From contig JAJFPB010000003.1 of assembly GCA_020881915.1 (NCBI GenBank), forward strand, positions 2,666,001 to 2,730,000: a stretch of 64,000 bases of DNA, written 5' to 3'. Below, piece by piece: positions 9,229-18,374 of the stretch. The notes beneath the pieces are model-generated. The model was not told the origin of the DNA, searched no databases, and saw only the letters and a list, made by a program, of their open reading frames with translations. Made by a program: the position numbers and the translations under genes. This stretch comes from Paramyrothecium sp. XJ0827. Taxonomy: Eukaryota > Ascomycota > Sordariomycetes > Hypocreales > Stachybotryaceae. The first letter of the stretch is position 1; every line of letters begins with the position of its first letter.

Positions 9229-10797
9229 CAACGTCGTGAATGCCTTCTGATCGTTCGCTGTGGACACCGTCCGTTGTGTCTCAAGGCTGCCCTGTAGATT
9301 GATTGACCGGATGGGACAAGCTGGGGCCCCGGTTCCCGGGTGGCACATCAAGTTAGCGCGCGGGTAGTGGAGCCTCGCCAAGGCTACTGCATGCATTTAG
9401 TGCCATCTTGAGCAGCCTTATCTCACCTTATTGTGTGGGGGTATCCTTGTTGAACTAGGAACCTTAGCTCCGGCTTCCGCACTACCATCGCCGGCCACAA
9501 CGAAGACCACAAACACGACCGTGATCACCACGACGGCCAGCACCACTCCAGCATACCCAGCCGTTAAGCGACTTACTAGTCTGCTTTCTTCCTGACCCTG
9601 GGGTTTTATCACGACCGACTCGCTTCTCTGCAAGCCCTACACTATTATAGGTTACTTACCGATGGATCCCTATCCCAGAGATTCTTCGACAAACGTAGCT
9701 GAATTGCTCTCACTTTATGATCTTCGATCGCGCTCGGAGATAAAGATAAAACTGGTAGAGGCGGGCAAATTAGATGAGCATTTGGTAATCCCACCTTGTC
9801 GTATCAATTCGGTGAGCGGGCCGTGCCCAGCCATTGCGGCGTCTGCAGGAAAAACAAGCACGCACTCACAAGTGCGGCACACCCAAACAGGTACCATACC
9901 TGTACATGTCTCAGCACTTCCTCGCAGAGATGGCATGTCCCAATGTATTCTTATTTGAACCGCCAGTAGCCTCAAGCCAGTAGTGTCTGCAACCTCTCAT
10001 GATTGCACGTAAGCTGCAGCGTGGTTAGCAATTGTTTGATTGTCGGTGTACTCGAAGGTTTCTTTGTGAACCCTGATATCTTGGAAGTGCGAGAATTGAC
10101 TTGATTTGAGCCACACTATCGTCCAGCATACTTCCACTAGGTTCCTAGCACATTGCACATAGGTATATGTCTTAAGGCAGGATCAATAGTTAGTTAGGGT
10201 CAGGTACGATACTCCTTTCATTATAAGGTGAGGTATCGAGTCGGCCCTATGTTAGTTCCTCCTATACACTCCCTTACTTTCCCCTAGTAGCAGTCTTATT
10301 CGGGAGGTCGAGCTTGAAGTTGTAGAGGCCTCTAATACATCGCATTACATTCATGAACAAACCGCGCGAGGTAGGTACTTGAGGTTCCTTCTACGGTATT
10401 TGTTCCTCCAAGGTACTCACACTGGGAAGACTTCAGTAACAACACACATGATGTTTGCTTTTTGTGGCAATTTTGCGCTAGATAAAACTTGGATGCGTCG
10501 TTGCTTTTGTCTTCCCACTGTATAAGGTAGGGTACTTTCAAGTTTCTTCAGCATGTAATTCGAGGAAACCTAAGGCAAGTGAGTCGAGGTAGCAGTATAA
10601 ATGGCTGGACCTGTTCCCAAACCTTTGGTGTGCAATCCCAACTTCTCCTCCTCAACATCTCTCGATATCCCCACATCATCTATCCTCGCAACATTCACTG
10701 CACCTTATACTCTACCACTCCTTGCATCCTTGCAATACACCCTGCATCCCTAGCATAACCTTTGCACCTCTTGTTGCCTCACATCCTTGGAGTGAAC
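9229..10797. other. gene-poor interval with recurrent GGTAC/TAGGTA words
   Basis: No convincing gene. A minus-strand frame at 9418-9633 encodes a hydrophobic Val-rich stretch but has no other support. Between 10130 and 10430 there are several short AGGTAC/GGTAGG words, which recur in other intergenic parts of this window. The last 150 nt are CT/CA-rich, like a promoter or leader of the following repeat-protein gene. Confidence 0.4.
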
Positions 10798-11274
10798 ATG
10801 GCAAATCCTAACATGAACTCTGGCAGCATGGCCCCGTCGCAGAGATTACCTGTGACCTTTGGCAGCATGGCCCCGCCGCAGAGATTGCCTATGACCTTTG
10901 GCAGCATGGCCCCGCCGCAGAGATTGCCTGTGACCTTTGGCAGCATGGCCCCGCCGGAGAGCTTGCCTGTGACCTTTGGCAGCATGGCCCCGCCGGAGAG
11001 CTTACCTGTGACCGTTGACAGCATGGACTCGCCGGAGGGATCACCAGTAACCTTCACTTCCTTGAACAGCAAAATACTATCTCTGTCCAACGATCTCGCC
11101 GAGAGCCAGGCCCGCCTCAACTACATAACAGTTCAAATACTCTCTAACATTGCTCGTACCAATCAAGGTAGCAACGAACTCGCCGCTGCGAACCAAAGGA
11201 TTCAGGAACTCCTTGACCAAACCGAGGCCCTGTTCCCGCACCTTGTGCGACCGGCCAGCAAGAAGACTCGATGA
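10798..11274 (+). CDS. unknown protein with six 13-residue tandem repeats
   Basis: The ATG at 10798 opens 158 aa; an in-frame ATG at 10762 is less likely. After MANPNMNS come six copies of a 13-residue unit with consensus GSMAPPQRLPVTF. The last copy is divergent (DSMDSPEGSPVTF). A roughly 70-residue helical tail follows, with heptad-like spacing (LNSKILSLSNDLAESQARL; AAANQRIQELLDQTEAL), and the protein ends in a basic SKKTR. No signal peptide or membrane segment is visible. The arrangement suggests a flexible proline-containing repeat arm on a coiled-coil oligomeriser, which is inference. I do not recognise the family. The leader is CT-rich, as in expressed fungal genes. Confidence 0.6.
   Translation: MANPNMNSGSMAPSQRLPVTFGSMAPPQRLPMTFGSMAPPQRLPVTFGSMAPPESLPVTFGSMAPPESLPVTVDSMDSPEGSPVTFTSLNSKILSLSNDLAESQARLNYITVQILSNIARTNQGSNELAAANQRIQELLDQTEALFPHLVRPASKKTR
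10822..11055 (+). repeat. 39-bp coding minisatellite, six copies
   Basis: Six in-phase 39-bp units beginning GGCAGCATGGCC. Copies 2 and 3, and copies 4 and 5, are nearly identical, which points to recent unit duplication. Confidence 0.9.
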
Positions 11275-12062
11275 TCCCTGGTTTCGACGTAAGTTACAGA
11301 GTACTGTTGGTTGAGTGCCTTATTAATTTTGCTGGCAGAATCTACCATTGGCGAACACTGCGCCGCCATCGCTCATTTACTCGTCAGCTTGGTCTTAGCC
11401 ACTCCCTCGGTCTTTGTTCTTTTGCAATCCTATGATGGATTGGTTACTGGTTGATGTTCCTGGGCAGTTAAGCGGCTAGTTTACAAGAATGAACCGCAAA
11501 ACCACAAACAGATTGAGCAAATATACTACTGTTTCTTCTTCTTTCCATTCATAAAGTGTGAGAAATTAAGCTGCGTTTCTAGGAGGATCCCTGAGATGGA
11601 AAGCCATCGGTGAGCACCTGCAATAATGCAGTGCTTTCAGAGAGGTGAGTCCATCGTGACAACGAGCCATCTCGGACACGTAGACTTGACCGTGATCAGC
11701 CCTGACCATGTGGATGCAAGACCCAACTTACACCTTGCCGATGCCCGAACAGCGAGCCAGCTGTTGTGCAATGCGTTTTAAGAAGAGCACGCAGAAGGCC
11801 TGGACGGCATCGAGAACAGCTAGGCTACCGCACACCTTGCCTGTGGGATCTGCAAACCAGCTTTGATGGTGGAACCCATCACTGCTCGCAGTGTTTGTCT
11901 CCCTGCACACAGGGAGCCAGCCATCACTCCATATACTGGGAGGCACTCGAAAAGACGACGGAAGCGTAGATCTCGCCGGCTTGCTCGAAAGAGACTCATC
12001 GTGCTGTCAGTAACTTAATCTTGAAATAGAGGGAAAGGGCAGCGGTGTCCATGCATGCCGTT
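11275..12062. other. intergenic region
   Basis: Nothing supported. Short ORFs around 11730-11970 do not resemble known proteins. The interval leads directly into the APH pseudogene. Confidence 0.4.
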
Positions 12063-12650
12063 GCCAAGGCGGGTACAACATCGTTTACTGTCTTGAGTAC
12101 AAGGACGGCTCATCGGTCATCATGAGAGTTCCTATCCAAGGTGAAGTCCTCATCGCTCCGGCTTGCACGGTCTTCTATGCGTGGCAGGCCTCGTCCCCTT
12201 CCTGAGAAAGATACGAAATGAAGTAGCCACGGTGCGCTTTGGTGCTGCCAATACCAGCATCCCAATTCCAGTGGTCTAGCATTACAGACCAGCTGCCCAA
12301 CCCCCTCCTGGACTTGGCCCGTTCATCACCATGCAGTACATTAACCACCACCACAACATGCCGCGAGAGTTGCTGGGCCTTGTTCGAAGAGCTGGCGAGT
12401 CCCCTTTACTGGAACCGAACATTGAAGACGCCAAACTTGAGCGTCTATATGCTCAGATGGCAAACATCATGCTCCAGCTTTCTTCCCTCGAGTTTCCTTG
12501 CGCTGGCTCTTCGGTTGAGGATGAGGATACACTCTCATAGACCGTGAAAGGCCGGCCTCTTATCATGAATTTCAACGATATTCTCGTCCACACATGTTTG
12601 CCAGCGAGCGTTCTGCCAACCGGTTCGTATTTGAGGGAATACAACACGCG
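12063..12650 (+). pseudogene. decayed APH-family phosphotransferase
   Basis: Three frame-separated pieces match the fungal APH family in order. GGYNIVYCLEYKDGSSVIMRVP (N-lobe) starts at about 12069. IRNEVATVRFGAANTSIPIPVV is followed by an in-frame TAG and then HYRPAAQPPPGLGPFITMQYI. MPRELLGLVRRAGESP and LERLYAQMANIMLQLSSLEFP run to a second in-frame TAG at 12538-12540. The same frame continues past that stop with GRPLIMNFNDILVHT and fades out near 12640. The catalytic HGD half is absent. At least two nonsense codons and one frameshift make it a pseudogene. It belongs to a different APH subgroup from the intact gene at 8398. Confidence 0.8.
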
Positions 12651-13336
12651 TGTCTGCCATTGCTTTCATGTTGATTGTGGTATCCTATCATAGGTCATTG
12701 GTCAACCAAAGTGTTCGGGCTGTAGTCGGTCACTCTGCATAGGTGTTGAGAAGTAACAATCGCGCAGTTGGAAATATTGAAAGGCTAAAGCAAGCGATTC
12801 AAGCAGGCCATAAGGGTGTCGCCAAGGATACTGCTTTTGACGGGAAATTGGTGTGGGAATCTGTGGTGCTCAAGATAGCCTGAGCCGCTGCCCCCATCGC
12901 GAATGCAGCGACGTCTGAGCCCAAAGGATCCTGTTGGTGCATATTTGTGTCTGGGTGGCGGGAGGACCAGTGGTAATGGTGACGATCAAAAAGAATATGA
13001 TCTTAAGTGAGGTTAATCTCTGCCTTTTCCAGGTTGATCCAACGCCGAGGTCTAGTACTCTCTTACTGTACGAACAGTGAGAAGAGGTTGGAAATTGACG
13101 AGTTGGGACACATGGGAACCGACGGTACAACTTTGACTGCCCAGGAATCCTACAAGATGTTCATAAGAGCGGCCGTGAATGGTCAGCAAAGAGATGTCTG
13201 TGACCGGTGTGTAAGTGAATGGCTGCATGCGGAGAGACGAAGGGCAGTTGTTTCAAGTATAAGAAGCAGTAAAACTGCTAGAGTAAGTTTGAACCTTATT
13301 GTTGTATTCCTGAATAACCTTCACATTTTGACAGCC
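12651..13336. other. intergenic region
   Basis: No supported gene. The first part may hold further degraded APH sequence, but I cannot align it by eye. Confidence 0.4.
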
Positions 13337-14506
13337 ATGGAATGCGAACGGTTCGCTCCATTGTCTACTCAACCCATCACCTTTGCTCGGCTGCCCCCGG
13401 AGCTTTGGGAAGTTATTGCCTCACACGCGGATCAAGGCGCTGCCTGGCATGCATCCATGGTCTCAAAGGGCTTTCGTAGAGTCTTCATGCGCCAAGTCTT
13501 CAGGCGTTGCAGAATCAATGCCACCAGCTACGAGGTCTTGGACTCCCTCTCTGTTGAGAATACCGTACGTGACATTCCACATGCGCTACGTTTCATCAGG
13601 TATGTCAAATAGAGCGCTTAGATGCAGTGACCCCCCGGCTTACACTCTCGCAAGCCATCTGACCGTAGGTAATATTTCCGCGAGCTCGGAACACGACAAG
13701 GCGTCAGTATTTCGCAAGCTGGTAGGCTGTATCCAGGACATGCCGCTCCTCAAGTGCCTCTCCCTGGACGTATATGAAATAGAGCCTCCGGAGATGTTCG
13801 ACTGCGTCCAAGCTGTCTACGACTCGGCGCCGTGGCCCATCCGCTACCTGGACACCAACGCCGAGAATACGCTTTGCTATGCCATTCTCAGAAGGTGCCC
13901 GCAGCTCGATGCATTCGCGCCCTTTGATGGTCCCTGGCGGCAGAACAGGCCGACTGCTGGCGCTCTGCGATATCTCCTGCAAACTCGACCTGAAATGCGG
14001 CATCTGCAAATAGCTACCCGAGCGACTGATAGGGACCTGTGGCCGGACGAGAGCTCCGTACTCGACCCTTTGGGAGAGTTCAAGCACCTCGAGTCTCTTG
14101 TGTTCCTGGAACCGGCATGGCTTCCAGATTCGGCAGCCCCGGGAGCAGATCCTCTCGTTTGTCTCCTCGTGCCTCCATGTAACATGCATCTGCTGACTCT
14201 GATCAGTCGGCAGCTGTGGAGGACCTCGTCCGGATCGTGAATCGCTGTGCTTCGCTCCGCGATGTTACCATCGAACTTCCGGTGTTCATGGCGGGGGACA
14301 CCCGCGCAGTGGAAGATCGTCTTCGCGGGGTGATCCATCGGACTCCGCGAGTCTCAGTAATCCGACTCCGCCGTCGCGAACCCCGGTTAGGGGGTGTTTC
14401 GGAGACCAAGTTACACAGAGACGGCCCCGAAACTGTCGCCTTAACATGCCCGAGCTATGTCTATTGGCGCCAAAATCTTGACAAGTGCTGCGAGTGCCAT
14501 CGATGA
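13337..14506 (+). CDS. F-box-like protein, 3 exons
   Basis: Proposed exons are 13337-13599, 13655-14156 and 14207-14506, giving 354 aa with phase kept. The N-terminus has FARLPPELWEVIASHADQGA followed by VSKGFRRVFMRQVFRRC, the F-box and its trailing helix. The rest is leucine-rich and irregular (MPLLKCLSLDVYEIEPPE; LVRIVNRCASLRDVTIELP), as in fungal F-box proteins with weak LRRs. Intron 2 (GTTTGT ... TGCTGACTCTGATCAG) is convincing. Intron 1 has a good GTATGT donor, but the acceptor that keeps the frame is AAG; an alternative CAG would leave an intron of only 28 nt. The first junction is therefore uncertain. Confidence 0.6.
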
Positions 14507-14720
14507 GGTTGCGTGTCTGAGTCGTCCACGCGAGGGGGTAAGTTGTGTGACGGGAGCTGGCGTTGCTTGCGCAGGAGCGTGCTCGCAAGATGGCGGATAG
14601 AGACGGCTCTCGTCTGCAAGAAACAGCCATACATACCAGTTTCCGAAATGCTTTTCTTCTTCTTTCTCTCTTTTGTCTTCCTTTTTACCCTTACATTTGA
14701 TCTCCTAACGAGACTTGACC

Positions 14721-14982
14721 CATGACGTGGTTGGGAGAATATCCCCAAGAAAGCATCGAACCAACACCAGACACGACCCCGGTCTACGATTCAATACCTC
14801 TTGCATCTACCTCAGGATCACTCCACAGCCAACATCGAACTTTCTACTCTCTAGGTAACAACCAGGAGCCCAACACGTCGCCTTTGGTGCCGAATGGCCT
14901 CTGAGAGCAGGGGCTGCCTATGCTCCTTGAAAATGTTGATGAGACTGCCCTGCTAGCGATTGACTGGGCAGTTCAAGTCGCC
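14721..14982 (+). pseudogene. relic of a HET-domain gene
   Basis: The stretch aligns with the intact HET gene nearby (about 18805-19080). TGGTTGGGAGAATAT matches TGGTTAGGGGATTAT, then CAGACACGACCCC matches CAGACACGACTCC. Further on, GAATGGCCTCTGAGAGCAGG matches CAATGGTCTCTGCAAGCAGG, and GAAAATGTTGATGAGACTGC matches GAGAATGTTGATGAGCTTGC. The protein fragment starts MTWLGEYPQESIEP, against IMWLGDYVEGSINRP. An in-frame TGA (Cys codon in the intact copy) and length changes break it. Only the middle of the HET domain remains. Confidence 0.8.
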
Positions 14983-15335
14983 TGTCCCCAAAGGCCGTAA
15001 TCCTGTACTTGGCCCATTTCAACCTCTACACTTAACATATATATGCTTTTAGTCTAACAATATTCTTCCTCCACCTCGTCTAGTACAAAGGTGGAGCTTT
15101 TCACTTTGAGGTATATGCGAACCGCCCTCCCTTTCCAACGAGGGCCGACAATGGCCGTGTTAGCCATGCAGTTTGGACAGCCGAAGACACCGTGACAAAT
15201 CTAACCCATATGCCTTCAGTGCCGAAAACATCAGCATACCCGAGGCTAGTATTAGTCCTCCTCGCCTTCCCTCTGGCTAACCCATCATGTTGGAAATGCT
15301 CCCTCGCTATGTCATTTGCGTAATCTGAGTGGGAA
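14983..15335. other. intergenic region
   Basis: No gene and no further similarity to the HET copy could be seen. Confidence 0.4.
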
Positions 15336-15857
15336 CTATGAATAGCAGACTAGAAGTTGAAAACCTTCAACCGACTTGTGCCATCGACGCCAAGGTTGCG
15401 TACTGCAAGGTCTCAGCCACCAACCGTGCAACTCCTGCCCGCTTACTGTGTCGAGCAGTTCTCTGGCCCATCGCCTCCGCTCCAAATCAGCTGAGCGAGG
15501 CCATGCCACTTCTAGTGGCGTGAGGCGTTCCAGAAAAAGAAAATCGGCTTCGTCGGTTTCCAGCCGTCGTGCAAAATTGGGATGGGGATGTGCTTTGAGC
15601 GTAGCGTATACCGCCAGCTCTTTCTCTAGACAAACGAGGGAGAGGTCCAACAGGTGATGTACGTCAGGCTCCTCGGCGACGAGATACTGAAATGGCACTT
15701 TGAGGACGATATCGTCATTGATGGTGTAGACGAGACCTTGGGAAGGGCCTAGACCAAGGCAATCCCCGGGTCGGTCACCAAACGGGATGACGATCTGCAT
15801 GATCCTTACTTTCCGGAGCAAAAAGAAAAGAAGCTGATGGCGTGATTGTGGCACCAA
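15336..15857 (-). pseudogene. kinase-like pseudogene, frameshift in the catalytic loop
   Basis: The frame from about 15800 reads MQIVIPFGDRPGDCLG, then NDDIVLKVPFQYL with a VAIK-like lysine and ELAVYATLKAHPHPNFARRL, the N-lobe of a small fungal kinase family. After RRWARELLDTV the frame is lost. The continuing frame shows GQELHG, while another frame resumes with DLAVRNLGVDGTSRLKVFNF and stops at 15350-15352. Together these spell the HGDLAVRN catalytic loop split by about 10-11 extra nt around 15409-15424. The DFG position reads NF followed by a stop. No intron of acceptable size can repair this, so it is a pseudogene. Confidence 0.75.
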
Positions 15858-16926
15858 TAATGTTCTTCATGTGTCTTGAGGGGAAGCTAGGTCAATAGGT
15901 AGGTACTAGGAGATACCTACCCGCGCGAGAGGGGGGCCTACAACATGGTTGATTTTCAGCGTTATATGCTCGTTACTATAGGGCAATTGCTTGTTTTCTA
16001 CGACGGTATTGCAATAGCAATTATACTAGCACTCTATCAGCGATCAAGTGATTCCAGCTAAAATAAAATTGAGGAAGGAGAAGTATATGTTGCATCCGAA
16101 TATTGGCATGTGCTCATACTCTGTAGGCACTCGGGCTGCTCTGTTGGCCTCTTGCATGCAGAGTAAAGAAGTACCTAAGGTTGCTATGACCCTGCTGTAC
16201 AACCCCTGCGGCGGGCGTAGGTACCTTTGCCTGCAACCTTTGGCCAACGTGCACACCGAACGGTGACTCATACCGTTGGCTGCCTCCGCGAAAGAATATC
16301 CAACCGTGGTGTGACCTCGAGGTTGAAGCTGGAGATCTCAAGTTGAATTATTGATCGGCTTGCATTAGCGCGGCGGCAGCCGAGTCCCGGTCCCCACTGT
16401 TTGCCGAGAATGCCCCACCCACCCGGTTATGGGAACGACTAGGTAGATAAGGTAGTAGGTACTTCATGCGGAGATTAATGGAAAGTGGTAATAACAACTG
16501 CCTTCGTGGTCCACCGACGTCAAGGTGCGGCAAATGAGGCTGTCGTATGCTACCTCGGACGCTTCTTCCCCCTCATCACGATGTGTGTGCCTATGGTGTG
16601 CACTATGCAGCAAGCATCTTCCGACGCAATAGCGGGAGCTGTAGCCAACCATCTTGTTCCAACTTGTTTGCCTCCATGCATTCCTATCTTGATTAGGCAG
16701 AGGGCTGTGCCAACAAAGCAAACAGACGGCTTGATAGCACGGAGTCCAGCGGCGCTTGGTATGTCACATCCATGAGGCCAGGCTCAGACGCGCTCCTCTC
16801 TCATATATGTCCCCCGCGAGCATAGTACCTTGCAATGCCACTTTGGGAGATTGTGCCGAAACAAGCTACGCATCCGGTTCAACTTACAACCCCAACCCAA
16901 AGCATCGTCTTTGCTTCCCTCTCAGC
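15858..16926. other. intergenic region with TAGGTA/TACCTA words
   Basis: Upstream of both the kinase pseudogene (minus) and the kinase-like gene (plus). Repeated TAGGTA, GTACCT and GGTAGG words occur at about 15890-15920, 16170-16220 and 16440-16460. No gene was recognised. Confidence 0.4.
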
Positions 16927-17769
16927 ATGTTCCAATCACCCATCGTAGCGTACATCAAGCGCCGCGTCGAAGTCCTGGCAACGTCGAATCACTCTATCGT
17001 ATATGTCGAAAACACTAATCCGGACCTTGTTCTGAAGGGGGGAGCCATATGGATCGAACGCAGGCCCTTCGGCCCGCCAACAACCATGGCGCGGACCAAC
17101 CGTGCCCTCCGTCGTGAAATTGCCATCTACGCGGCTATCTGTGGCCACCCAAACATCACGAGATGCTTCGACCTTAGGCTCGACAATCGTGGCAATGCCA
17201 TCGCGCTGGAGCTTGAGCGTGCGTCCAGGGGCAGTCTGCGGCGCTTTATCGAGCAAACCTCAAAGGTCCCCTCGATGGACCGTCGATTGGTAATGGCTGC
17301 CAGCCTTGCTGAGACTCTCGCATACGTCCATTCCTGGGGCGTCATCTGGGGAGACGTCTCCGCTCGGAATGTCCTTTTAGATGATGACTACGACATCAAG
17401 CTCTGCGGCTTTTCAAGCTCCATTCTCGACAATGTTTATCCCACATTTGGGAATCCCACATTTGGGAACCACACATACGAGACGAGCCATCGCCCTGCCT
17501 TGCCAGTGGACGAGGCGTGGTCACTGACCGATATGCAGCGGGAGCTGTACGCCCTCGGGTCGACTATCTATGAGATCACCAGCTGGAAACGCCCATACGC
17601 AGGCATCGGCGGTGACATTATGGAAATTCTTGAGAGCCGCACGAGGCCCGCCATACCGGACGACAATGTGGCTCGGGACGTCATCACGCGATGCTGGAAC
17701 TTTGAATACGCCGCGGCACAAGACATCGTAAATGACTTGGACACCGTCTTGGTGGGAAACAGGGGATGA
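16927..17769 (+). CDS. kinase-like protein with altered DFG motif
   Basis: 280 aa from the ATG at 16927; the frame is open 57 codons further upstream. Kinase marks in order: the VAIK-like lysine in DLVLKGG (K37), a helix-C Glu in RREIAIYAA (E64), a hinge-like ALELERASRGSLRRFI, the catalytic loop WGDVSARNVLL (D143, N148), and then KLCGFSSS where DFG is expected, so the metal-binding Asp is Gly (G161). WSLTDMQRELYALGSTIYEITSW is the helix-F region with its Asp. Related fungal proteins often carry LCDF here, and GAC to GGC is one transition. The protein may be a weak kinase or pseudokinase. It sits beside the HET gene and a broken kinase relative. Confidence 0.7.
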   Translation: MFQSPIVAYIKRRVEVLATSNHSIVYVENTNPDLVLKGGAIWIERRPFGPPTTMARTNRALRREIAIYAAICGHPNITRCFDLRLDNRGNAIALELERASRGSLRRFIEQTSKVPSMDRRLVMAASLAETLAYVHSWGVIWGDVSARNVLLDDDYDIKLCGFSSSILDNVYPTFGNPTFGNHTYETSHRPALPVDEAWSLTDMQRELYALGSTIYEITSWKRPYAGIGGDIMEILESRTRPAIPDDNVARDVITRCWNFEYAAAQDIVNDLDTVLVGNRG

Positions 17770-18374
17770 ATGAGTAGATTCGCGCAGGTATGCCATGATG
17801 GAAAGCAGATGTGCTTCTCTCCCCGGCGGTAAATGGATTCTGCCACGGTCTACGGAACGCAGGTATAAACCTGCATAGGCCAGTGCTGGGGACAACTCAC
17901 GATTTACGAATGTTTTCCTTTTTTCCCCCTCTCAGTTTGGAGAGTCACTGTGTACTGGGATTATTTTTGAAACAAGAAATTGAACTTTCCTTTCTACTCA
18001 GCCCCTGTAGTATTGTGTCGCGTGAACTTCTCAATTGCCCTAAACTTTCCTTGCAAACTGGCCCAAAATAAGTGAAGATGAAAATGCCAACATGCTTTGA
18101 GATGTAAGAAGATGATTTTGACCTCTATGTGATTTCGTTTACCTAAGTTATGTGAAAAGAAAGTCCCATGGTATCACCACCTCGCTGTATCCTCCATACT
18201 ACTGTATTCTGCGCATTAGTATCTGTGAGGCTGAGCCCGGGGGCAGTGCACGCTTACATGTCAAGCCTCCCCACATTCTGAGAATCATCGCTCACTCCTC
18301 TCTTCACTAGATAAGTGAGGTAACCTTGAGCAGCTTCGCGAGGCACAAGCCGCTCTGGCTCTGCAGCAAGAGCC
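17770..18374. other. intergenic region, HET promoter
   Basis: Lies between two plus-strand genes. No gene is seen; T-rich around 17900-18150. Confidence 0.5.

Noticed and set aside
9418..9633. Minus frame with a Val-rich hydrophobic segment
   Set aside because: One membrane-like stretch in a 71-codon frame without conserved flanks is not enough to call a gene.
13600..13627. Alternative 28-nt intron in the F-box-like gene ending at a CAG
   Set aside because: It keeps the frame but is shorter than any fungal intron I would accept.
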